In this document: in pieces, positions 47,768 to 58,850 of the stretch
Numbering within the stretch: the stretch's first letter is position 1
How the letters are laid out: every line of letters begins with the position of its first letter
NCBI GenBank assembly: GCA_947034895.1
Contig: OX344762.1
Coordinates: forward strand, 14,823,501-14,887,500
Source of the DNA: Rhytidiadelphus loreus
Lineage: Eukaryota > Streptophyta > Bryopsida > Hypnales > Hylocomiaceae
Length of the DNA stretch: 64,000 nucleotides
Direction of reading: 5' to 3'
Notes under the pieces: generated by a model
What the model saw: only the letters and a program-made list of their open reading frames with translations
Database searches by the model: none
Told to the model about the DNA's origin: nothing
Position numbers and translations under genes: made by a program

Positions 47768-48876
47768 ATATATGCTAAGAAAAGTCACGAGGAACAACCT
47801 GGAGGAGCATCAGTCACAGGGTCCTGTGACTGCTTCGCATGTACCCCTTCCGCCGGGGTCCTGTCCATTACATCCTCGGTCTCAGGATCGAACGGGATTT
47901 CGACTGAGTCCTCTGCCATGTCGGGCTGACCTTCATCCTCGACCTCTTGATCCTGCTCAACCGCATCATCTTCTGGGTCTGTGGCGGGGGAGGATGGAGT
48001 TGGCTCCGACAACACACCCTCGGATGCCGTCGTATTATGTGACGGATTCGGGGACGACGTCGGTTGTTGCTTGGCACTGTCAGCTGATGTGTGAGGCCGG
48101 TTGCCGAGCATGAGCCGTGAAGATGTCTCTGCCGGAGACATTTGTTGCAGTGGCGCAACCGCTAGCAGAAGCTCCGGATGGATTTGCCTCATGGTTGACA
48201 CCATCAACTGCGGGAGGGTGGCGACAATGTCCTTAAAGAACTGCATGTTATCCTCTCTGGCCCTTCTATTTTCCTCCCGCATCTCCTCCCTCGCAATTCG
48301 GTTTTCTTCCCGTATCTCATCATACACCGATTTTTGGTTATCGGGGACTGATGCAGGCTCGGGATTCTTCCTCTTCTTGGACATGCGCCTACTGGATACA
48401 GGAGTCCCCTCCGGTTGAGTGGAACGAGGCGTGGCATGCATCTGCGCCGAGGTATCCGAGGAACCCCTCATATCGCTAGAGGCGGGGACCCCCTCCGACA
48501 AGCCTGTCCCCTGGGGAAGCAAGTCCCCAATGATTTCGGTTGCAGGGTCCTTCCATTCCTCTTCTCTCTCGATGTCGTCGCCTTCATCTTCTCCAAGGTT
48601 TATGGCGACATCTCTTTGAGATCCCTGGATGGCGGCTTCCTCGGCATCCGTCATCCTCTCCTTGCCTTTTGCTGAATTGGAGGCACCCTTACTTAACTTC
48701 CTCGGATGAACTCTTTGATCCACGAGGTAACTTGCATCAAGAAAGTCATCCTTGTCTAGGTACTCGGAAGCTAAAGCCAACTTCAAGAACTTCTCATTGT
48801 ACTTGGAGTCTCTAATGATGTAGTGCTCTAGTGACAGCATCTGAAATGATCAGGTAGACAATGAGGTCAGAAGACC

Positions 48877-48942
48877 TTCAACTCGACTCGAGATGAAAAG
48901 GATTCACAAAGCAACACGCAATTCAACTCGCATCGAGATAAA
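48877..48942. repeat. Two B-type palindromes in intron 2 of the ParB-like gene
   Basis: Copies at 48,877-48,897 (TTCAACTCG/CGAGATGAA, one mismatch) and 48,922-48,942 (right arm degenerate). Both fall in the 128-bp intron 48,968-48,841. Confidence 0.75.
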
Positions 48943-50358
48943 TATCAGGACTGTCCATAGGAACTCACCAACGCGGCACAAATGATTTTCCCCCCAGCGA
49001 AAATGGAGAGAACATTTTCCTGAGGCCCAGCAAACAGACTCAACACCTGCAAATAAAAATCCATGCGCAATTCGGTGTTGTAGATTCTGTAATCCAGGTC
49101 GTTTGTGGACCTTGACCTGGAATACCGTCCGTCTGGGAGGGCCTCAAATTTCTTGGGAATCTTCTTGTCCAGCCTAACCCCCTTCTTGATCAAGAAGATC
49201 ATGTGCACGGACTCCTTTGCCTTATTTGATTTTTCTGGTGCATCGCGAATCCGCTCCCAAACTGAAGGAACGTACTCAGAAAAATGTACGGTGTACACCT
49301 CGCCGTACGCTGAAGTCCGGATGTGCGACCTCAGATCGACCTGAAGGTCCATGTCCCCGCAGATCCACAACCAGACACTCGGGTCCTTTACCGACGGCTA
49401 GTCCATCGTCGAGAGAACACCCATAAAGGGCTCGAAGTACAGATCGGAGTCCCTCGTCCTCTCCCGATTGATGGATCCAGGGATATTACGGAAGTCCATC
49501 ACTGCCAATTTGATACTCTGGCCGACTTCCTCCTCCCATACATTGGTGTCCCACCCCACGAGCTCGTCATCGCTCATATTATACGGCCGATAGAAGGCTC
49601 TCCCCTCGGGCTTGGCAAACTTGCCCTTGCTGCCCATAAAAATCTTGAAAAATTGGGCAGCCATCGGTGAGAGCTCTTCGATGCTCTTATTCTTGTTGCA
49701 AGGCATTTTTGCAAGGGAGTAGAATTCATCCGACGGACCTGAAATGAGGGTGTTCTTCGTGGCCCTCGTGACATTGTACATCCGCTTGAAATCCTTCCAC
49801 TTGTCCCTCCGAAAGCTGCCTTCGTTATTGTACAGGCTCAAACTTTTCCTCAGAAAGAAGATCTGCCTCCTGATGATCTGCTTCCTCTTGCACCGCTCAA
49901 GCCACTCCTTGGCTGTGTAGTAGTCCTCGAGAACCCCGGTTGACTTCTTCATCGTCACCTTCGGGTGCGCCAACTCTCTGTTCGGGGTCCTACCGAGGAG
50001 ATGCAAGGCCAACCTCTTGAGATCCCCCTCACTGCAGTTCCCAAGCCACTTGAAGAACTCCCGGGACATGACCCCATCACGTTCTTGATCCCATCCCTTT
50101 GTCTGCTTGAACTTCAGCAAGGTGTCAGGATCTGTGAGCTGCCCCTGGGAATTCATGGATATGATCTCGCTCCAAAGGTCATACACCTCCTTGGAAGCAG
50201 TGATGATCTTCAGTTCGTTATGGATGTCCAAGTCCTTCTCCTTCTTTCTGCTCAATGCTCCTTGGGACTTCTTGACATCAATCATAGCAAATCTCAACCT
50301 CACTGCGTCCGTAAAATCCTGTAGATACATTCAATGAAATACCATCAGTCAAGGTTCA

Positions 50359-50535
50359 ATCAACTCGACCCGAGTTGAATTCAAGCACGAGGGCAATATG
50401 AAAAAGGTATTCAGCAAGTAGTGGATTCATCTGGAGTTCAATATTCAAATCACTCGAACGGAAATGAATGCGTTCATGAGATAAATAATTCATTCATTAT
50501 TAAAAGAAGAAGAATTCAACTCAACCCGAGTTGAA
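50359..50535. repeat. Two B-type palindromes in intron 1 of the ParB-like gene
   Basis: Copies at 50,359-50,379 (centre ACC) and 50,515-50,535 (TTCAACTCA/CGAGTTGAA, centre ACC). Both lie between exon 1 and the acceptor at 50,319. Confidence 0.8.
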
Positions 50536-52041
50536 TTGCATTACTTATCCTAAACCGCTTCTGGTTGTTCATATCCTTTTAGGTCTTGCGAGGCCTATCT
50601 GCAGCCCGGCCCAACTCGGTGGGCTCTTTGTCAGGAGGAGGGCAACCCATCTTCTCCCAGACAAATCGGGCTTCCATGATGTTGGTGGCCCACGTCGGCA
50701 TGAAGTTCTGAAAATGATTCACCCGATTGTAGTACGCGGAGATTTTCCTGATCACATGGTCGTCCTTGTTCCAAACTACGAAGCACTCCCATGTTTTAAA
50801 CTTCTCCGCCTTTGCTTTAATCGCGGGCATCACCTGCATGCGCTTCGATGCAGCCACGGTGTGCTGCCCATTGACCATCCAGAAACGCATATCTTTGATT
50901 TCTTCAAAGGTCTGCGGCTTGCTCCTCAGGTTCTGGGGCATGACGCACAACGTCATCTTCTTGTCGGGGTCGGGCATGTTCAACAAGAAGTTCAGAGACC
51001 TCATTATTCCCTGCTCCTCGAGGCTCCGGATGTTCAAGTTCTCGGGGGGCGTCTCCAACTGCTCAAGCGGAATGACGAACTTCATTCCGATTGCCGGCAC
51101 ATATGAGTCAGTGCACTCCTTCCAGTATGCCTCGTATGTCCGGTTGGAGTCCTCAAAGTCTATTTCCTTGATGTCCCCTCCCAGGTCCTTCGGAATATCC
51201 GTGAGGTCCGAAACCATACTCTCATCAAGTTGATGAGAGGTTCCGGCTTTGGCGGTTGTCTTGGGGGTACCCTTGGCGCCGGCTCTCTTGCTTCCCGACG
51301 GAGGGGTCGGTGATGGATTTCCTCTCGCAAACTTCTCAGTTTGCTTAAGCCTCGTGTGACTCCGCCCTGTTTCTGGTGTCCCGATCGCCAGAGAACTAGT
51401 ACCTGGGTTCTGACTGCTATAGTCCCTGACCACGGAAGTAGGTCTCATGTCCTTCTTCTTTTGCATCAAGAGCACTTGCCCTCTCTCGAAATCCAGCTTC
51501 AAATGGTTCAGGCGGGACAGCAGAGTTTTGGGTGCCAGGGGCGCGCCGTTATTTGCCACCCACTTCTTCTGGTCGATGGCGGTTTGAATTGGGGCTATGA
51601 GGTCTTCGTAATCAGTGTTCATTAGACTACGAAGATACTCGGAGATGCTAAAAATTGTCTTCCGGGCATCGACCTTGTAGGAGAATATATATGGTTTCTT
51701 CTGCTCGGGGTCCACCGTCTCGCAGGACACGAATATAACCCCACCCGGTCCACTACTGAACTCCGTTATTGACTCCGTCAAAGAAACGGGGAGGGTGGCA
51801 TCAGACTTCCTGAACTTCGTCCTGAATGCCAAGTGATTGGTTATCGGAACTAAGATGACGGTCCAGTACTCGACTTCATGGGGATCTTGCCACTCCCAGC
51901 ACTCCCAGAATCGTGTCATCGATAAGGTCATCGACTTGTTCTGGGGGGATGTCGTAGTGCTTGTATGTGGCTTGGAGTTTCGATCTCTGGCCCTCCATAT
52001 TTGCATTATTTTCAAACGAGAATATTATCAGGTCAAGCATT

Positions 52042-52330
52042 TTTAACTCGAGTCGAGTTGAATATGTGCCTCAGGATGATAGTATGTTGTCCTCTTTTTG
52101 GTTTTCTCTACATTGGTTCTCATTTTCTGGTCTGTATTTCCAATACTTCAACTCGAGCCGAGTTGAATTTGTCTAAGAGGCTCGTGCAGTGTGAGTTCAT
52201 TGTTATTTTTTAATTTCGAATATGAGTTGTTGCGGATCAACTCGACTCGAGTTGAAATAACAATAGTGGATTACTGTTTCATTTTGGTTTTCATCTCGAT
52301 ATTTGGTAATTTAACTCGAGCCGAGTTGAA
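52042..52330. repeat. Cluster of four B-type palindromes upstream of the ParB-like gene
   Basis: Copies at 52,042, 52,147, 52,236 and 52,310, each 21 bp with arms TTYAACTCG/CGAGTTGAA and centres AGT, AGC, ACT and AGC. Spacing is 74-105 bp, not strictly regular. The nearest is about 40 bp upstream of the proposed ATG at 51,999. Confidence 0.88.
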
Positions 52331-52399
52331 TTTTGTGATTAAGATCTTCTTTTTATGCTTTTGACCTTCTTTGATTCTTATTATTTTTGCATTCTGAGG

Positions 52400-52670
52400 A
52401 CCTGAAGCGGATTCTGGAGGACACGTCGCAGACAAGCATGGAAACGCCGCACAACTTGCAAGACGCCGGAAAGTACTGCCCACACGTCGCAGAACTCCGC
52501 AAAAGATCGACAAGGTAAAACTTCTGAAAAAAAGTAGAAAACCCTAGATCACCAAAACCCAATCTGCAGGCAGACTCCAGTTTTGGGGCGGGGTCATTCA
52601 ATCTGGGCCCTCCATGGCAATGGAGCGTCTGGATTGAAGATTGCTGTCTCCAGCGCATTTAGCCTTCAAA
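52400..52670 (-). promoter_or_regulatory. Probable leader exon of the element B cargo gene
   Basis: A G+C-richer island in AT-rich surroundings, with a plausible donor (CTTCAG then GTCCTC, minus strand) near 52,400. It precedes the palindrome cluster and the cargo ATG, matching the arrangement of the G+C-rich leader and palindrome array in element A. No TATA motif assigned. Confidence 0.35.
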
Positions 52671-53985
52671 TGGTAACATGCTCTAAATGTGCCCAACTTC
52701 TTTAAACCGCCCCTATTTTTAGATGGGAAATGGAGATGGGGTGATCTTTAAGCCCTAAACGTCTGGAATCATCTCCAAAATTGACAATTCGAGAAAAAAC
52801 ATTGTGAACTACAATTTGGAAGAATATTTTTGAATTCGTATACAAATGGAAGCTATACATTTTGATTTTTAAATTCTATCCGTACGGTTAGATGTACTAA
52901 TGCTATCACCAATTTTTTTCTATAAATTTTGAAATAGAAATTTCAAAATTCCTTTGAAACTGAATTACAAGTAAAATTTTATCATTTCTTGAATAAAACT
53001 TGTTGAAATGGATTCTAAATAAGGTTCTGTTTATGTTGTGGTTTTATGAAATTTTTGTGACCTTTACATCTTTGACCTTGTTTTTGCACATCTAGTTTTG
53101 AACTAAAGTCAATGCAAATTGACCACTTGACATACTTCCACATTTTTAATTTTAGAAACATACATATTCTAGTAACACCAAATCCAACCGATGGATAAGA
53201 CCAAAAAGTAGGATGACTTTCAGAAAGTATCACCAAAAATTAAGATGACTTTCATCGAAGCAGGAATGAAAGAAGAACAAGGATCTGAATCCTATAAATC
53301 TTACGTAGTGTATTTATATGTCATAAATAATTTATTTAAACTGAAGACTTATTTTTTTGAAAAAACATTCTACATACTTCTTTTTTAATGTAGGTAAAAA
53401 GGACAAAACAAAATAGTATAAATGTACTAGTGTACTAATGAGTATTAACCCCTAAATGCCCGAGGCACGAAAATATGTTGTTTCCAAAACTTTTTAGTTA
53501 CCTAAATCCTAGCCAAATTGCTATTTTAAGTAGTTTATATTTTTTAAATGTTCTTCTTGAGTTCCGTAAACTAAGTGTTAAGAGCTTTTGAAAATGAGCC
53601 TCAAATACACTAGATCTTCGAGAAAAAATCACATTCTAAGTTCATTTCAAGACGTTGTAGAGTGAATTGGGAGAAGTCGTAAATTGATTTGGGTTATTAA
53701 AGTTAGGCCCGTTAACCTCATATATTTTTTGTCATCAACTTTTTTAGATTTGACTTGCAAGTAAGACTTCAATTCCTTTTTGCAATTTTAGCACCCTCAT
53801 AATCAAACGTTATAATCTTTCATTCCATATTAAGTGAAATTGTTGTGCTTTCTTTTCCTAGGCAATCTCTAGCAAGTTTAGTTTGAACTTGTACGGTTAC
53901 AATTTCTAAAAAATCGTTACATTTTATCAAAATTTTCACATTTTGTTCAATTTAGAGCATTTTCCAATAAATTGAAAACACGAAA
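52671..53985. other. AT-rich core of element B, left part
   Basis: No gene seen. Contains TTAACCCCTAAATGCC at 53,446-53,461, similar to the termini of the short insertions at 18,856 and 40,225, but I found no partner end. Confidence 0.45.
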
Positions 53986-54505
53986 ATTGGAACTTGCACC
54001 ATATGTTTCCCATTTTTTTATTAATCATATTTCATAACTTTATATTTTGGAGGACATTAAAGTACAGCGCCAACTTTGTGTTCTAATTTTGAATTTCACG
54101 TACAACGTCATTCAATTGACTAACTACAATATTTTTTTGGGATTCTTGAATTTATTTATAATTGGAACTTGCACCATATGTTTCCCATTTATTTTTAATG
54201 GAATTCATGAATAATTGGGGGGACATTGAAGTTTATGGCCAGCTTTGAGTTCTCATTTTTAATTTCACGTGCAACGTCAATCAATTAATTAAGTATTTGG
54301 GGGGGATTTTGTAGTTTAGGAATAATTGAAACTTGCATCATATGTTTTCCATTTTCTTTTTACGTTGAATTCATGACTTTGTAATCTGTGGGACATTATA
54401 GTACGAGGCGAACTTTGTGTTCTAAATAATTATTAATTTACCGTACAATGTAATTCAATTGATTAAATATGTAATTTTTTGGGATTCTTGACTTTTTGAA
54501 TAATT
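53986..54505 (+). repeat. Three diverged tandem units of ~165-178 bp
   Basis: ATTGRAACTTGCAYCATATG starts at 53,986, 54,161 and 54,325. Each unit continues with TTTCCCATTTT, GGACATTRAAGT and TTTCACGTRCAACGTC motifs. A fourth start at about 54,503 merges into the next array. Non-coding. Confidence 0.75.
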
Positions 54506-55035
54506 GGAGTTGAATGGGTCCAGCACACAGAATTATACATTTTTTTTGGCTTAGAGAGTGCTTTCGCACTCCCTAAGCGGATGGACCCCCAATAATGGAG
54601 GCCGAATTAGTGTTCCCTACCACAATTTCTCCAAAAGATTTTGGAGTTGAATGGGTCCAGCACACAGAATTATACATTTTTTTTGGGTTAGGGAGTGCGA
54701 AAGCACTCCCTAACAGGATGGACCCCTGATAATGGAGGCCGAATTAGTGTTCCCTACCACGAGTTCTCCAAAAGAGTTTGGAGTTGAATGGGTCCGGCAC
54801 ACACAATTATACATTTTTGGGGGGTTAGGGAGTGCTTTCGCACTCCCAAACCGGATGGACCCCTGATAATGGCGGCCGAATTAGTGTTCCCTACCACCAA
54901 TTATCCAGAAGAGTTTGGAGTTCAACGAGTCCGGCACATATAATTGTACATTTTTTTTAGGTTAGGGAGTGCGAAAGAACTCCATAACCGGAGGCACCTC
55001 TAATAACCGAGGCGCAGTTAGTGTTCTCTAAAACA
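54506..55035 (+). repeat. 137-bp tandem array with a hairpin whose loop alternates
   Basis: GGAGTTGAATGGGTCC starts at 54,506, 54,643, 54,780 and (diverged) 54,917, exactly 137 bp apart. Each unit holds a stem GGGAGTGC/GCACTCCC with a 4-nt loop. The loop reads TTTC in units 1 and 3 and GAAA (its reverse complement) in units 2 and 4. The stem is nearly perfect in units 1-3 and mutated in unit 4. No coding region. Confidence 0.88.
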
Positions 55036-57049
55036 AATAATGTTATACATAATATATGCTAATACCATGACCATAATAAATTCACCATCAAAACCGCTAG
55101 AATTTAAATCTTCGTTAGATGAATTACACCAAACAACTAGTTCTGTGATGGTTTGAAATGTAGCACTCTAAGATTACTGATTTTAAACACACTTTTTATT
55201 CAATAATTACTTGGTGTAATTGAATAGCACTATAATTCGCATTTTTAATCTTACATTTTGTCTCTTCCATTATTAATACACTTTAGTACTAGGTACTCTT
55301 AAGAAGGAAAGAAATGAACATTCGAGAGTATTCAAAAGCATTAGAAAAAATCCTGTTAACTATGATAGGGATACGAAACGTTTATGGATGCTTAACGTCA
55401 TAATCATAAAATTGAAAAATTGAGTTTTGTCATACCTTCACAATAGTCATGACTATATGTGAAATATTAAGAATCATACATTTCATGGAAATATAAATCC
55501 GTAGACTCTGTAAAGGTTTCACATTCAACCTTTCGATTGATTTTCATTGTATTTCTTAAAAGGAATTGAAGTGTGCCTCAATATAAATGACACATGAAGT
55601 ACATCATAATGGGGTTTTCCAAACACTCATTGAACCCAAGTGCTACATTTATGGGGTTTTCCAAACAATCATTCAACTCAAGTGCTACATTTATGTTAGT
55701 GAAAGCTTAATGAGGATTATTTAAAAGCATGGCCTAGTAATGTATTCCAAATAACTATTGGTAGGTATTCATGAGCAATCATATAAATTTTGTGTGAGTG
55801 CTTCCATTGTTTTTAGTCTTCCAATAATGGAATTGCCATCAATTGAAAGAACATAAATTTCACAACATGATTTTTCTTTTCAAAGCATTTCATATCTGCA
55901 ATGACTAATTTTATAGTATATTGTTGTCGTTCTACATGTTAAAAGTACATGTATAGTATGATTCTTCCATGAACCTCAAATATTTTAATTCGGTATTATA
56001 GGTTAATGTAGTGATTAAAGTATTTGGAATACCCTAAACTTTTAAATTCTCTTTTTTGCATTCTATAACGTAGAAATACTAGACTCACATACCTAAATAA
56101 GGAGTTTTCAAATACTACACTCACATACCTAAATAATTCAATTATTTGATTATCACACAATTGTTTACAACAAAAGTCACAAATATCTTGTAAATTCTTA
56201 CTAAAAATCCCCTCAAAAGGTCACTAATTCAACTTTTATCTCTAGGACTATACTTAACACACACCTCTCTCTTGTAGTGAAAATGAATGAGTATAAGGCA
56301 TGGTTTAGGGTTATTTTTCCGTATACCCATATATGTTTCAATAATTCTATTGAAATCAAGGAAATTGAAGAGTACAGAGACATGAAAAAACTTTCTTTAA
56401 AAGACCTATGATGCTCTGTATTCTGAAGTGCTTGCATTTTTCAATTCCAACAAATGCATATGGGGAAGAAGAAAAAATACAATTAGTAGAAGTTAAAAAC
56501 CATCTAAAGACCTTTGCTATAGGGTACTTTCAGGATTGGGTTGAGCATAAAAAATTGAAGCCTAAATAGAAATCAAACATAATTTAAGAAATTATCACTT
56601 ATGTTTTAAGTTACTCCAAGTACTCTGCATTCTATCACATTCTATCATATTAATATGAAAAAGAAGGAAAAGTATAAAGGATCATGGCTCTTTCAAAGTA
56701 ATATGAGGATGTTCAATACCTGGAAATCTATTGACTATGAAAAAAATGTGAAGCTTAAATAGACTGTGGAATACTTATAATTCACTATTTATGTATAATT
56801 GTCACGTACGTATATGATCCACAATCAAATGATTCCAACAATCCTAAATCTTTAGGATATTTTTTTTCTTCCAAATTGTTTTCGTTCATTCATATACAAA
56901 TTCCAAGAGTTCACCATTTTTTAAGTCTCTTAGATCATTTCAATTCTCCAAAATATTTGCATGAATATCAAAAACATTGCTACAAAGTCTATGTTACGAT
57001 TTTTCTATACCAAAAACATATGTATTCATAATTATGGAGACTTTCAATC
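55036..57049. other. AT-rich core of element B, right part
   Basis: No gene seen. A 42-bp tandem duplication (GGGGTTTTCCAAACA through AAGTGCTACATTT) lies at 55,609-55,693. Other sequence is AT-rich with only short frames. Confidence 0.5.
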
Positions 57050-57103
57050 GAAGAACCAGAACCCAGAACCCAGAACCCTAAACCCTAAACCCTAAACCCT
57101 ATG
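57050..57103 (-). repeat. Telomere-like tract (CCCTAAA type) in element B
   Basis: ACCCAGA variants lead into three to four exact CCCTAAA units on the plus strand, so G-rich on the minus strand. With element B being inverted relative to A, this is the same element-relative orientation as the tract at 25,771-25,857, and the same position between transposase and cargo genes. Confidence 0.8.
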
Positions 57104-58850
57104 TCTAGTTGCAATTTACTGATAATATAAAGGTGGAATTTGAAAAGCCCCTTTATAAAATAACTATAATCATGAAGGTCATGTATTCATGGTTTTTCTT
57201 TTAAAATTATGTGGTTTTCTATTTGTAGAACCTATTAATTTTAATTTAACATTCTAGGAAGCTTGATGATATAAATCTAAATTGATTTACTCAAGCTGTA
57301 GTTTTATTTTGCCCCTCCCACCCACCCTTCCTTTTCCTCCAAAAATTAGTAAGGTTTTAAGCAAATATAGCCACTATATATTTTTATGTTAGTAGGAGGC
57401 TTAGCTTTGGATACTTATAAGAACTCCATTAGAACTGATTCCATCTTCACTTAAATTTGTAACATCACTATGATAGTTAGAGATTGTTAAAACTTATATA
57501 CCTAGTCTAATCATGGGGTGTGATTGGAATTTGGTCTGTAAGATATGTACAAGTCTAGGTGGCCTAACTTGTCCTATATATGTTACTAATGGCCTAAGTT
57601 GTGGGATATACCAACTTTATTAAAGCTAGTAACTAATAGTACCACTCTTTTACGGCTCATTGGTTAGCCAAGGAAGTGGTGATTTATGGAACTTTTAGAG
57701 GACACTTGCTGCTGCAAGTGGGCTTAATTTGAATTGTGTTCTTCCCCCTCTTTTAGTCATAAAAGCAGGGAAATTTTGAATTGTCCAAGTAATGCTTTTA
57801 ATATTAAGTGGGCTGGATTTGAAATTTCCCCCTCTTTTTTGAAATTAACCTAAAACTCATTAGGGTTATGGAGGCACCATGCCCTAGCTGAGAGGTTGCA
57901 GTATATAAGTGGCTTAAACTAGTGGTGAAAATGTGCACTTTGGTTTACACTTGGCTGCTTGCATTGGAGTTAGAAGGTAGTTAGGAGGATTTGAAGTGAG
58001 GGAGGCACAGATGGCTTCTTCTCAGGTCCTTTGATTTTTACATGTCTTATCTTGCTTTGGCAATCTATGGGACTTCTTAGATCCTACTTGTTTTGCTTTT
58101 AGATGTCATGTCCTGCTCTGGCAATTTGTGGGAATATGATATGTCTGCCATTTTCTTATGTGAAGCTTTGAGTTTTTTGCTTGGTACTTTTATTTCTTGC
58201 GATTGCTATAACACGCTGCTGTGGACTGAAGACACTTGACATACGTTCTCTAACTGACTACTTGTTTGTTGGATTGCATGGGTGTAGGTGAGGTTCACAG
58301 CCTCTTGGATTAAAACTACCTTTTGCAAAACTCTATCCAAAGTTTTTGGCAAGACTGTGATTCATACTGGGTGGCCTAAACATATTGGCTGTAGATTATG
58401 GCATTAGTAGTTAAATAGTCTTGGATGATTTGACATTTGACATTATACATAACTGGATTTGTACCATCATGGATCAGTTGTGATTTGATCCTTACTTATA
58501 AGATCTTATTAGCTTCTTTTGGCTCCCCTTAGAAGTTGATTGATGTGATGTTTTTATTTAAATCTTGGCTTAAAAATTATGTCTTGAGACTTGTTTGTCT
58601 TGTTTAGTCTGGGATTTTTACTTATTAGAAAGCTTAGGAAAAGCCCTGTATAGGGATGTCCCTCCCACCCTCCCGGGTTCCCTAAGATCATCAATTAATA
58701 AAAAGACCAGCATTTTCGGAACTCCGTAAGGTCAAAAAGCACTAAACTCGCATTCTGAAAAGGACTCAACAGTCGCTTTTCCTAATGGTAGTCCACGTGA
58801 AATAGACAAATCCTAAACAAGGAATGCGTTTACTTTCCGGCACTATTCAT
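57104..58850. other. Unassigned region with promoter-like features
   Basis: GCAGTATATAAGTGG near 57,897-57,911 looks like a TATA box. A short leader follows, then ATGGCTTCTTCTCAG before a GT donor near 58,012-58,027, a start-plus-donor arrangement common in plants. No downstream coding exon was identified. It could be an alternative promoter for transposase B, a solo retroelement remnant, or chance. Confidence 0.3.

Larger units (their letters stand above)
47785..51999 (-). pseudogene. ParB/DGQHR-like cargo gene of element B (exons 1-3), with in-frame stops
   Basis: Exon 1 about 51,999-50,545, exon 2 50,318-48,969, exon 3 48,840 to about 47,793. It aligns with the element A gene throughout. 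Exon 1 has FWMVNGQHTVAASKRM (~50,875), the counterpart of the DGQH loop of A. Exon 2 shares HLLGRT, ERCKRK and ELRMDFY. Exon 3 begins MLSLEHYIIRD, matching MYGLYYYGLTE of A, then a charged repeat (REENRIAREEMREENRRARED) and an acidic tail. In-frame TAA at 50,579-50,581 and TAG at 49,398-49,400 interrupt it. The N-terminus from ATG 51,999 (YDIPPEQVDDLIDD) needs one frame change near 51,890. Introns 1 and 2 each contain two B-type palindromes. The intron 1 donor is uncertain. Confidence 0.7.
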
